Positions 17,751 through 25,473 of a DNA stretch of 64,000 bases are shown here, piece after piece (position 1 is the stretch's first letter; each line of letters begins with the position of its first letter). The position numbers and the translations under genes are program-made. The stretch is from positions 62,001 through 126,000 of the forward strand of contig NZ_JAANIH010000008.1 in NCBI RefSeq assembly GCF_014529705.1, in the 5' to 3' direction. The notes under the pieces are model-generated. The model was not told where the DNA came from. It searched no databases and saw only the letters and a list, made by a program, of their open reading frames with translations. The DNA is from Bradyrhizobium campsiandrae. GTDB lineage: Bacteria > Pseudomonadota > Alphaproteobacteria > Rhizobiales > Xanthobacteraceae.

Positions 17751-18206
17751 TCAGGCGCTGCGGCTGGTGCCGCTGGAGACGGCGCGCGCCGCGACGCGGC
17801 CGGAGGCGCCGTAGGGCGACACCGCGGCGATCTGCTCGCGGATCGCCTGCATGACGGCCTCGATCCGACGGTTGCTGGCCTCGATAGCCGCGCGCAGGCG
17901 CACCAGATTCTCGTCCATCGCCGCGCGCAGCTTCAGGATCCGCTCCATCAGTTGCTCGCGCAGGATCTGGTCACGCACGTGCAGGCTGGTCGTTCCGGCA
18001 GCGCATTCGGCCACGGTGCGCTCGAACAACTCCGCCAACCGGTTCTTCTCGTCGACCTGCTTCAGGCGCGAGGCCGGCAGGCCCTTGGAAAGCTCGGCAT
18101 TTTCTTCCGCGACCAGTGCGGTCAGGACGTCGATCAGCGCGATGAGCGATTTGATCCGCGCGTCGCCGTTTGCGGCGTTGGCTTTCGGGGCTTGAGCTAC
18201 ACTCAT
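17751..18206 (-). CDS. FlgN-like flagellar export chaperone
   Basis: A 151-aa, almost fully helical protein with long amphipathic heptads (LIALIDVLTALVAEENAEL, then a C-terminal coiled coil around RLRAAIEASNRRIEAVMQ). The position directly upstream of flgK-flgL and the size fit FlgN, which keeps FlgK and FlgL export-competent. FlgN sequences diverge strongly, so the assignment rests mainly on context and secondary structure. Confidence 0.65.
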   Translation of the reverse strand: MSVAQAPKANAANGDARIKSLIALIDVLTALVAEENAELSKGLPASRLKQVDEKNRLAELFERTVAECAAGTTSLHVRDQILREQLMERILKLRAAMDENLVRLRAAIEASNRRIEAVMQAIREQIAAVSPYGASGRVAARAVSSGTSRSA

Positions 18207-18221
18207 GGTCGTCGCCTTCTA

Positions 18222-18482
18222 CTAATTGTGCCGTTTGCCGCGGTGGACCTGCGAGTTACGCAAATACGCGCCGATCGCGGTCGTCCTGACGGTCGCCAGT
18301 CTCATCTCGTCCTCGACCTCGGCGCATGCCTTCACGAGGCCGCTACGGGTCGTCTCGATATCGTCGAGCAGCGCAAGCAGCTGCTTGTGATCACTGTCCT
18401 TGAGCGTTGCGGCCCGCGCGACCAGCCGCCGCAGCCGACGCAGCAGCGCTTCTCCGGCCGCGCTCGCCTTTTCACTGCGCAT
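18222..18482 (-). CDS. Small flagellar-operon protein, 86 aa, unknown
   Basis: A short, basic, helical protein (MRSEKASAAGEALLRRL at the start, AIGAYLRNSQVHRGKRHN at the end). Its start is 3 bases after the flgE stop codon and its stop is 15 bases before the flgN-like start, so it is clearly part of the same transcript. No family was recognised. A role in hook or filament assembly is inferred only from position. Confidence 0.65.
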   Translation of the reverse strand: MRSEKASAAGEALLRRLRRLVARAATLKDSDHKQLLALLDDIETTRSGLVKACAEVEDEMRLATVRTTAIGAYLRNSQVHRGKRHN

Positions 18483-18485
18483 CGC

Positions 18486-19751
18486 TCACCTCATCGCCGA
18501 GATCAGGGTGTCGTACATCTTGTTGACGGTGGAGATGACCTGAGATGCGGCGGAATAGGCCTGCTGCGCCGAGATCATGCTGGAGAACTGGCTGGAGGTG
18601 TCGGTGGTCGAGGATTCCAGCTCGCTGCCGTAGATCGTGCCCGCTCCGTTCTCGCCGGAGGCCTGCAATGCGGCGTTCCCCGACGTTACGGTCGCCGAAT
18701 AAAGGCCGCCACTGGCAGCCGCGAGTCCTGTCGGATCGGCAAAGGTCGCCACCGCGATCTTGTAAATCGCGATGGTCTGGCCGTTCGAATAGGTGGCGTC
18801 GACCACGCCGTTCTTGCCGATCGAGACGCTGGACAGCTTGCCATAGGACAGGCCGTCCGAGTTGATGCTGGTGACGTTGACGGTCGGCGTCGTCTCGCCG
18901 GAGGCATATTGCGTTAGACCGTCCGTGCCGTTGGCTGTGCCGAGATTCATCGTGATCGTGCTGTCCTTTGCACCATCGGTCCAGCCCGTAACCGCGACCG
19001 TTGCCGGGCTCGGACTGGTGCTGGCCAGCGAGCCGTCGCTGTTGAAGGTAATTGCAATCGAGCCGGCGGCCTTGCCGGTCGCTGTCGTAGTATCCGATGT
19101 CGAGGTCGGATTGGCGAAGCTCGCGCTCCAGGCATTGGTCCCCGTCTTGGTCCAGGTAACCTGCATCGAATTCGCGGCACCGAGCGAATCATAGACGGTC
19201 ATCGAGCTGGTGTAGGTATCGCCGGTCGCCGCATCCGACGGCAGGTTGGCGGCGATCGTGGTCTTGGTGGTGGCGCTGCCGCTGGTCGAGGCGACCTGGG
19301 TGTTGATGGCCTGGAGATTGCTCGCCGATTCATTGCCGACGACGTTGCCGTCGGCATCGGTCCGCCAACCCTCCAGGTAGCTGCCATTGTTCTCGAGATA
19401 ACCGGCATTGTCGGTCGAGAAGGCACCGTTGCGGGTGTACGAGGTGGTGCCGCCCGACGTGGCGCTGGTCACCACGAAAAAGCCCGAGCCCTGGATCGCG
19501 ACGTCGGTGGCATTGGAGGTCGAGGCGAGCAGGCCTTGCTGCGTGATGTTGGCGCGGCCCGAAACGGTGACGCCGCCCGAGGCATAGGACGTCGCGTTGC
19601 TCGATGCGGTGACGAGGTCGTCGAACATCGCCGACGTCGTCTTGTAGCCCGTCGTGCTGGAATTGGCGATGTTGTCGCTGATCATCGACAGGGACTGGCT
19701 CTGCGCGCTGAGCGCCGAGATCGCCGAGGACAATGCACCGGTGAGACTCAT
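18486..19751 (-). CDS. flgE: Flagellar hook protein FlgE
   Basis: A 421-aa hook subunit. The N-terminus MSLTGALSSAISALSAQSQS and the motif ISDNIANSSTTGYK are the flagellar rod/hook signature. The C-terminus has FSSMISAQQAYSAASQVIST, the matching C-terminal motif. I chose ATG 19751 because CTGGAG lies 7 bases upstream and the rod motif then sits at the normal distance. It follows flgD, the hook-cap gene, with a 31-base gap. Confidence 0.93.
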   Translation of the reverse strand: MSLTGALSSAISALSAQSQSLSMISDNIANSSTTGYKTTSAMFDDLVTASSNATSYASGGVTVSGRANITQQGLLASTSNATDVAIQGSGFFVVTSATSGGTTSYTRNGAFSTDNAGYLENNGSYLEGWRTDADGNVVGNESASNLQAINTQVASTSGSATTKTTIAANLPSDAATGDTYTSSMTVYDSLGAANSMQVTWTKTGTNAWSASFANPTSTSDTTTATGKAAGSIAITFNSDGSLASTSPSPATVAVTGWTDGAKDSTITMNLGTANGTDGLTQYASGETTPTVNVTSINSDGLSYGKLSSVSIGKNGVVDATYSNGQTIAIYKIAVATFADPTGLAAASGGLYSATVTSGNAALQASGENGAGTIYGSELESSTTDTSSQFSSMISAQQAYSAASQVISTVNKMYDTLISAMR

Positions 19752-19782
19752 GATGAAGCTCCAGAGAAATCGCGACGAAAGA

Positions 19783-20448
19783 TCAGGACGTGACGCCGAT
19801 GATGTTGGCGGCGCTGACGGAGACGCCATTCACGGTCAGCGACGGCGTTGAGGTCGACGTGTCGATACCCGTGACCGTGCCGGTGACGGTCGTGTAGTTG
19901 AGCACCGAGTTGCCGGCCGAATCCGTCGCCGTCACCGAAATGGTGTACTGGCCGCCGTCGGAGAGTTGGGTGCCGCTGGAATTCTTGCCGTCCCAGGTAA
20001 AGCTGTTGGAGCCGGCATTACCGGTCCCTGTGCCGGTGTAGACGGTGTTACCCGAGGAGTCCTTGACGGTGATCGAAACGTCGGAGGCGGCCGATGACAA
20101 CGAATAGCCGAACGTCGCCGAGCCATTGCTCAGCGTCGACGTGTCGGTCTTCGCCTCGACGGTGTGGCCGATATAGTTGACCGAGTTGAGCGTCACGAGG
20201 CTCGAGAACGAGCTCGAAAGCGAGCTCAGACTGGAGTTGATCGACTGCTGGGAGGTGAAATTGGCGTAGGAGGTGAGCTGATTGACGAGGTCGGTGGTCG
20301 AGGTCGCATTCAGCGGATCCTGGTTCTGAAGCTCGCTGACGAGCAGGTTCAGGAAGTCGCTGGACGTCAGTGTCGACGAGGACGACGTGTTCGACGACGA
20401 CGTCGTCGTGGTCGCAGTCGTCGCGGAACTCGTGGCGGAAACTGTCAT
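19783..20448 (-). CDS. flgD: Flagellar hook-cap protein FlgD
   Basis: A 221-aa hook-assembly scaffold. After a Ser/Thr-rich leader it has DFLNLLVSELQNQDPLNATS, the hallmark of FlgD, then the FlgD Ig-like/tudor region with NSFTWDGKNSSGTQLSDGGQ. ATG 20448 has CGGAG about 7 bases upstream. A longer frame exists, but its extra 44 residues are Arg/His-rich and unlike the family. Confidence 0.92.
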   Translation of the reverse strand: MTVSATSSATTATTTTSSSNTSSSSTLTSSDFLNLLVSELQNQDPLNATSTTDLVNQLTSYANFTSQQSINSSLSSLSSSFSSLVTLNSVNYIGHTVEAKTDTSTLSNGSATFGYSLSSAASDVSITVKDSSGNTVYTGTGTGNAGSNSFTWDGKNSSGTQLSDGGQYTISVTATDSAGNSVLNYTTVTGTVTGIDTSTSTPSLTVNGVSVSAANIIGVTS

Positions 20449-20658
20449 CAGAAACTCCGGCTTCCCGCGCAGCCGGCGACGAGATGCCGGTCGGCTGCAC
20501 TTGAAATCTGTGTGCTGATGAAACGCGTGGACACGCGGATTCAGGCGAGGATTCGCGCGCGCGAAAATGGCTTTCGACACGGCAAAATCTGCCGTGTGTG
20601 AGAGCTGGAACAGCGATGAGTTTTCAGCCCGGTTGTTATGGCAAAGAGGAAGAGCCGT

Positions 20659-20931
20659 TCAGCTTTCGGCCGTCTCGCCTTCGGTGCGCGGCTCGGCGGG
20701 GTCGCTCTTCAGCTTTGCAGCGGCGGCGGCGATGCGGTCGGCGAGGCCTTGGGGGGCGCGGACCGGAGGCGCGTTGAGCGCCTGCCGCAAGGCGCGCGCT
20801 TCATCCAGCAAGGCCTGCGCGGCGGCAGACTGCGCCAGCAGTTCTTCGGCGGGCAAACGCCGATCGTCGGGCCAGAGGGAGAGATCCTCGCCCAGCCGAT
20901 CGATCAGTTCTTCAAACTCGGTGATGTCCAT
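20659..20931 (-). CDS. Small acidic helical protein, 90 aa
   Basis: The sequence MDITEFEELIDRLGEDLSLW, WPDDRR and LDEARALRQAL resembles short alphaproteobacterial proteins often encoded close to ECF sigma factors, where they may act as anti-sigma-like partners. That resemblance is from memory and is not proof. Here it lies between fliS and flgD, with an ECF sigma gene about 3.3 kb upstream on the same strand. No membrane segment is present. Confidence 0.6.
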   Translation of the reverse strand: MDITEFEELIDRLGEDLSLWPDDRRLPAEELLAQSAAAQALLDEARALRQALNAPPVRAPQGLADRIAAAAAKLKSDPAEPRTEGETAES

Positions 20932-21104
20932 CGCCCGCCGATCCCGCCTCGGTCAGGCCCGTCATAAAGCATTGCAGGTGCGGCGGAAACCGGTTTCCGC
21001 CGGCTTCGCGCGCCAAAACCGCCCCGGGCCATTACGGAAACAGGCCCAAACAGCGGGACACGCGATCGCCGGGAGGTTTCGCGGGGCCCGACGCCCCTCG
21101 CAGG

Positions 21105-21533
21105 TCAGCCCGTGCGGGCCGAACCGGCCGACGCGGTTTTGCCGGCCCGCACTGTTGCATCGACGTACTCCCAGGCCTCCCGCAACTCGGTCACGGCGGC
21201 GATGATCCGTCGAAAGCTTTCGCTGGCGTGCGGCCGGCCGAACGCCCGGTGGCTCGCCACGATTAGGCCGTTATAGGCCTGGAACAGCCGCTCGGCCACC
21301 GCCCCGCCCTTGGTAAAGTCGAGATTGTGGCTGAGGCCACGCAGGATCGCGGTCGCCTTCAGCAGATATTCGTGCCCCTCCTCGAAGCGCCGCGCTTCCT
21401 GAGCGGCCAGCGATTTCTGGAGGAAGGTGACCGCGCCGCCAAGCAGCATCGAGACCGCCTTCAGCGGCGGCACGCTGGTGGCCGCGCCCCGATAGGCCTG
21501 ATTGGCCATGTAGGCCCTCGGATTATGCATCAT
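21105..21533 (-). CDS. fliS: Flagellin chaperone FliS
   Basis: A 142-aa four-helix-type chaperone that binds the C-terminus of flagellin and prevents early polymerisation. Its N-terminal NPRAYMANQAYRGA corresponds to the YxxxxV/AxxA region of FliS, followed by LLGGAVTFLQKSL and helices typical of the family. The fliD stop and the fliS ATG overlap as TGATG, so translation is coupled. Its fliC-fliD-fliS order is the classical one. Confidence 0.88.
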   Translation of the reverse strand: MMHNPRAYMANQAYRGAATSVPPLKAVSMLLGGAVTFLQKSLAAQEARRFEEGHEYLLKATAILRGLSHNLDFTKGGAVAERLFQAYNGLIVASHRAFGRPHASESFRRIIAAVTELREAWEYVDATVRAGKTASAGSARTG

Positions 21534-23224
21534 CAACCACTCGAGCTGGAGTTAAGCAGGGCCTTGAGATAGGTGAGCGTGTTGTTCGCGCTCGAGATCG
21601 CGGCCTGGTAATTCGCGTATTGGGTCTGGAGCTGCGACTGGTAGGCCGACGCGGCGCTATCGATGTCGTCGACCTTCTGCTGAAGCTGCGTGTCACGATC
21701 GGTCAGGTTCGTGATCAGCGTCTGCAGCGAGCCGGAGCTCGACGAATAGGACTTGGACAGCTGATAGAGCTGCGTGGCGATGCCTGATGTCGAAGTCACG
21801 GTGATCGATTGCGAAGTCGATCCCGAATAGGTGAACGCCATGCCGGCATAGGCCGTTCCGGCCGCACCGATGATCGTGGTGCCGCTCACCGTGAACAGTG
21901 AGGAATCGCCGCCGACCGAGGCTGAGGTGAGATTCCCGGACGAATCCACCGTGAGGTCGAGCGTGAAGGACTGTGGCGAGGTACCCGTGTTGACGACGCT
22001 GAGCTGGCTCGACGAGGTCTTGGTCTGCGCGGAGAGCAGCGTGGTGACGCCGCTCAGATTGGTGCTCAGCACATTGGACAGCGTCGAGGTGTCGAGCTCG
22101 AGCTCGTTCTTCTCGTTGAAGGACAGGCCGAGGTCGGCCATGGTCAAGCCGCCCACCGTGCTGTTAAGCGCGTTCTGAAGCGAATCCATGATGTCGCGCA
22201 TGGTGCCGTCGCCGAACAGCACCGCGCTCGACTCCGCCGTGCCGTCCGAGGCCGTCGCCTGCTGCGCGATCACCGCATCGCGGAACGTGTTGTAGTTGGT
22301 GACGAGATTCTGGACCGCAGTCGAGATCTGGCTGGTGTCGGGCTCGATGCTGATACTGAGTGACGTCCCGCTGGGCGTCGCCTGCAGCAGGTTGAAGGTC
22401 ACGCCGGTCAGCACGTCGGTGATATCGTTGGTATCCCGCGTCATCGAGATGCCATCGAGTGAGAATTTTGCCGCCTGCGACGTCTGCAGCACGTCGGCAA
22501 AGGCACCGGTGCTGTCGGTCACGCCCAGCTTGTTCAGGATGTCGTCGCCGGACGTGCTGGAATAGCTGATGTCGGCGGCATCCTCGGTGCCCGAGAGCAC
22601 CATCTCGTACGACCCGCTCGACACCTGGACGATCGAGGCCTGCACGTTCGTGGTCGAGGTCTGGGCGTTGACGGCGTCGACGACGTCCTGGAGCGACATC
22701 GTGCCGGTGACCGTGATATCCGCGGTGCTACCGCTGCCGAGACCAAGCGAGAACGTGCCGGAATAGCCGAGCGCGCTGGTCTGGCTGGACTGCGAGGTCC
22801 CGACCACCTTCTGCGCCGTCGCGACCTGGCTAATCGTCAGCGTGTGGTCGCCGGTCGCCGCGCCATTGCTCACGGACATCGAAAGCGCGGAGGATGCGCT
22901 GACGTCGCCGGTCGAGCTGATGGTCGCCGAACGCGTAGCGAAGGAGTTGGTCGCGAGTGAATTGACGACCGACGTCGCGAGCGAGGATAGTCCGCTCGAC
23001 AGCGTCGAGAGGTCCGTCTGGAGCGTCTGGTAGGCCGAGATCTTGGCCTCGTTGTTGGTAATGGTGGTCGAGATCGTCGTCGCCTGGGTGAGCTTGGCAT
23101 TCACCGCTGCGGTAATCAGCGCGCTCCAGTCGACGCTGGTCGACGTCGTGGTGCCGGTGGTGGTCACGCTGGAGGCGCTCGACGTGGACGACGTGCTGCT
23201 GGTGCTCGAACTGACTGACGTCAC
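21533..23224 (-). CDS. fliD: Flagellar filament cap protein FliD (HAP2)
   Basis: A 563-aa capping protein that sits at the filament tip and guides flagellin insertion. A Ser/Thr-rich leader precedes VDWSALITAAVNAKLTQAT, the FliD N-domain. The C-terminal coiled coil shows DRDTQLQQKVDDIDSAASAY and ends near the typical LTYLKALL. It starts at GTG 23224. It lies 72 bases after fliC, and this gap contains a strong hairpin. Confidence 0.92.
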   Translation of the reverse strand: MTSVSSSTSSTSSTSSASSVTTTGTTTSTSVDWSALITAAVNAKLTQATTISTTITNNEAKISAYQTLQTDLSTLSSGLSSLATSVVNSLATNSFATRSATISSTGDVSASSALSMSVSNGAATGDHTLTISQVATAQKVVGTSQSSQTSALGYSGTFSLGLGSGSTADITVTGTMSLQDVVDAVNAQTSTTNVQASIVQVSSGSYEMVLSGTEDAADISYSSTSGDDILNKLGVTDSTGAFADVLQTSQAAKFSLDGISMTRDTNDITDVLTGVTFNLLQATPSGTSLSISIEPDTSQISTAVQNLVTNYNTFRDAVIAQQATASDGTAESSAVLFGDGTMRDIMDSLQNALNSTVGGLTMADLGLSFNEKNELELDTSTLSNVLSTNLSGVTTLLSAQTKTSSSQLSVVNTGTSPQSFTLDLTVDSSGNLTSASVGGDSSLFTVSGTTIIGAAGTAYAGMAFTYSGSTSQSITVTSTSGIATQLYQLSKSYSSSSGSLQTLITNLTDRDTQLQQKVDDIDSAASAYQSQLQTQYANYQAAISSANNTLTYLKALLNSSSSG

Positions 23225-23252
23225 GGTGCTGCCCGATCCATTGCGATGAAGG

Positions 23253-23277
23253 CCGGACCGGCATCACGCCGGCCCGG
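23253..23277 (-). promoter_or_regulatory. Strong hairpin between fliC and fliD
   Basis: A 10-base-pair GC-rich stem (CCGGGCCGGC on the transcribed strand) with a 5-base loop and one G-U pair lies between the flagellin stop and the fliD start. No T-run follows, so it is more likely an mRNA-stabilising or attenuating structure than a full terminator. It would let flagellin be made in excess over the cap. Confidence 0.55.
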
Positions 23278-23296
23278 AGATCGTCACGCCAAGCGC

Positions 23297-24121
23297 CTAG
23301 CCGAGCAGCTTGAGCAGATATTGCGGCATCTGGTTCGCCGCGGATTCGGCCGAGACCGCGGCCTGGGTCTTCACCTCTGCCGAAGACAATGTGGCCTGCT
23401 CCGACGCGATATCGACGTCCTTGATCGCCGAGTTTGCCGATTGCAGGTTCTGGGTCTGGGTCGAGATCGAGTCGGACGAGAAGTTGAACCGCGATTCCTG
23501 CGCGCCGATGCTGGCGCGGGCGGCCGAGACGGTGTCGATCGCGGTATCAAGCGTACTGAGCGCCGAGGTCGCGCCGGACTGGGTGCTGACGTCGAGCGAG
23601 GACACGCCGAGCGCAGACGACGTCAGGCTAGCGATCTTGACCGTGATCGTGTCGGAGCCGGATGAGCCGACCAACACGGAGACACCCGAGGAAAACACGC
23701 TCGAGCCATCCAGCAGGCTCTGGCTGGAATAGCGCGTTCCAGTCGAGATCGAATCGATTTCGCTCGTGAGCTGCGAGAATTCCGAGTTGATGTAGGCTCG
23801 GCTGGAGTCGGTCGTGGTGCCCGACGCAGACTCCGAAGCCAGCGACTTCATGCGCGCCAGGATGTCCGAGATGTTGGAGGCGCCACCGTCGGCAGTCTGC
23901 AGGATCGCGGTCGCCTGCGAGGAATTGGTCGCGGCCTGCTGCAGCGTGGTGACGTCCGACGAGATGCGGGTGGAGATCGCGAGGCCCGCCGCGTCGTCCG
24001 AAGCCGAGGTGATGCGCGAGCCGCTCGACAGCTTGGCGAGCGCGCTGCTCTCCTGCGCGGAATTGATGTTGAGGTAGCGGACCGCGGAGTTCGCCGCGGT
24101 ATTGGTGGAAATTGCAGGCAT
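23297..24121 (-). CDS. fliC: Flagellin
   Basis: A 274-aa flagellin. The N-terminal D0/D1 part carries LSSGSRITSASDDAAGLAIS, the canonical motif, and the C-terminus ends in AANQMPQYLLKLLG. The variable centre is short, so only D0-D1 plus a small insertion are present. It is thus a compact flagellin like that of thin filaments; which of several possible flagellar systems it serves cannot be told. AGGAG lies just before the ATG. No classical sigma-28 promoter is evident in the 141-base leader. Confidence 0.95.
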   Translation of the reverse strand: MPAISTNTAANSAVRYLNINSAQESSALAKLSSGSRITSASDDAAGLAISTRISSDVTTLQQAATNSSQATAILQTADGGASNISDILARMKSLASESASGTTTDSSRAYINSEFSQLTSEIDSISTGTRYSSQSLLDGSSVFSSGVSVLVGSSGSDTITVKIASLTSSALGVSSLDVSTQSGATSALSTLDTAIDTVSAARASIGAQESRFNFSSDSISTQTQNLQSANSAIKDVDIASEQATLSSAEVKTQAAVSAESAANQMPQYLLKLLG

Positions 24122-24262
24122 TGGAAACTCCTGTGGTGATGGGCATGGCGTGCCGCATCGTTGAAGACGATTGACGACGCAGACCGCAGCCCCGTCCGTT
24201 CGCTCAAACGGCGGAGTACGAGGAGATCAGGCGCGGAAATTTTCGCGAGGCGATTTTTATCG

Positions 24263-24961
24263 TTAGCAATCGGTAAACACGGTGCGGATGTCGCGTTCGT
24301 GCTTGCGCAGCAGTTGGCGAAGCTGCTGGCGGCCGCGCTTGAGCAGCGACTCGACGGCGGCCACCGTGGTGTCCATCACCTGGGCGATCTCGCCGTTGCT
24401 CATGTTCTCGTGGTACGAGAAGATCACCGCGATGCGCTGCTGCTCCGGCAGGCGCTGCATCGCGAGTTCCAGCATGCCGTGCAATTCGTTGCGCTCGATG
24501 ATCTCGACGGCGTCGGGCTGACCGTCGGCGACTTCCGGCACCGTCTCGACGTTCTCGTTGCGCGGCTTGCGACGCAGATCGATGCAGCGATTGGAGATGA
24601 CGCGGTAGAGCCACGTCGAGAATTTGGCACGACCGTGCTGCCAGCGTCCGCGATGGCTCCAGATCTTGAGCATGGTGTCCTGCACCACGTCCTCGGCATC
24701 CGCCGCATTGCCGACGATGCGCAGCGCGATCGCGTAGGCGCGATCGATGTGACGCTCGACCAGCATGCGGAAGGCCGCCTCGTCGCCGGTCGCGAGCCTG
24801 TCCAGCAGTTCGCTGTCTTCATCGAAGACGACGTCAGCGGCAACCGGCGCACTGTCCGGCGCGAGCGGCGCCGACGGCATCATCGGGACGGTTGCGTCAG
24901 TCGGCACCGTCGTCGCGATCTCGGCCTCGGCGGGAGCCATGACATCAGCAGCGTAACTCAT
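24263..24961 (-). CDS. ECF-type RNA polymerase sigma factor
   Basis: A 232-aa sigma factor. Region 2 has ERHIDRAYAIALRIVGN, DAEDVVQDTMLKIW and RWQHGRAKFSTWLYRVISNR; region 4 has LPEQQRIAVIFSYHENMSNG and VAAVESLLKRGRQQLRQLL. A Pro/Ala-rich tail of about 45 residues precedes region 2. ATG 24961 is preferred because GGAG lies 8 bases upstream. No anti-sigma gene is adjacent. It ends 141 bases before fliC on the same strand, so it could read through into or control the flagellin gene; this is inference. Confidence 0.88.
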   Translation of the reverse strand: MSYAADVMAPAEAEIATTVPTDATVPMMPSAPLAPDSAPVAADVVFDEDSELLDRLATGDEAAFRMLVERHIDRAYAIALRIVGNAADAEDVVQDTMLKIWSHRGRWQHGRAKFSTWLYRVISNRCIDLRRKPRNENVETVPEVADGQPDAVEIIERNELHGMLELAMQRLPEQQRIAVIFSYHENMSNGEIAQVMDTTVAAVESLLKRGRQQLRQLLRKHERDIRTVFTDC

Positions 24962-25473
24962 CCCGCAATCTCCAACCCGCAATGCCGGCGGCGCCAATGC
25001 CACACGGCTTCCACGCATTGAACGCGGGGCGAAAGCAATCCAGGCGACGAATTTCTGTTATTTTTCAAGATGTTATCTGGTCGTTTTTGCCGAGTGTCGG
25101 GCAATAATTGCCGGTTACGCGATCATCTCGCGTCCCACCGGAAATCATCACCTCGTCTCGCACCATGGCGGATCAATCAGCCCTGAACAGATGTCGTTGA
25201 GAGAAAACGCTGACATTACGCGGCACTAGGTGATCAAACGCGACACGCGACGAGCGCGCCAAGAAGCGATTGTTTCCGAGTGTGAATGAACGCGAGACGA
25301 TCTCCGCACTCGGCAATTTTTTCCGAATCACCTTTTTCGAACCTAGCGTTTTTTTTGAATCTGTCAGTCACGACGAACGCGTTTTTGAATCGCGCGTGAG
25401 TTTTTTTCGCGCGTGTGGCGCCTGACTTGGTGAAGATGCGCGTTAATTAATCTGATTGGCGGGGAATCTGCAC
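24962..25473. other. AT-rich divergent promoter region, 512 bases
   Basis: This spacer separates the ECF sigma gene from the HAD hydrolase operon. It contains the 13-base palindrome GGCAATAATTGCC at 25100-25112. The heptamer CCGAGTG occurs near 25090 and 25274, and in reverse near 25306. A direct repeat TCGCGCGTG is present at 25390 and 25407. Base composition is strikingly AT-rich near 25310-25450. No RNA gene or small open frame stands out. Confidence 0.5.

Noticed and set aside
15036..24121. Many short Ser/Thr-coding repeats in the flagellar genes as tandem repeats or CRISPR-like array
   Set aside because: They reflect biased amino-acid use in flagellar axial proteins; there is no regular period or conserved spacer arrangement.
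24122..24262. Sigma-28 or sigma-54 promoter before fliC
   Set aside because: No sequence in the leader fits either consensus well enough to report.
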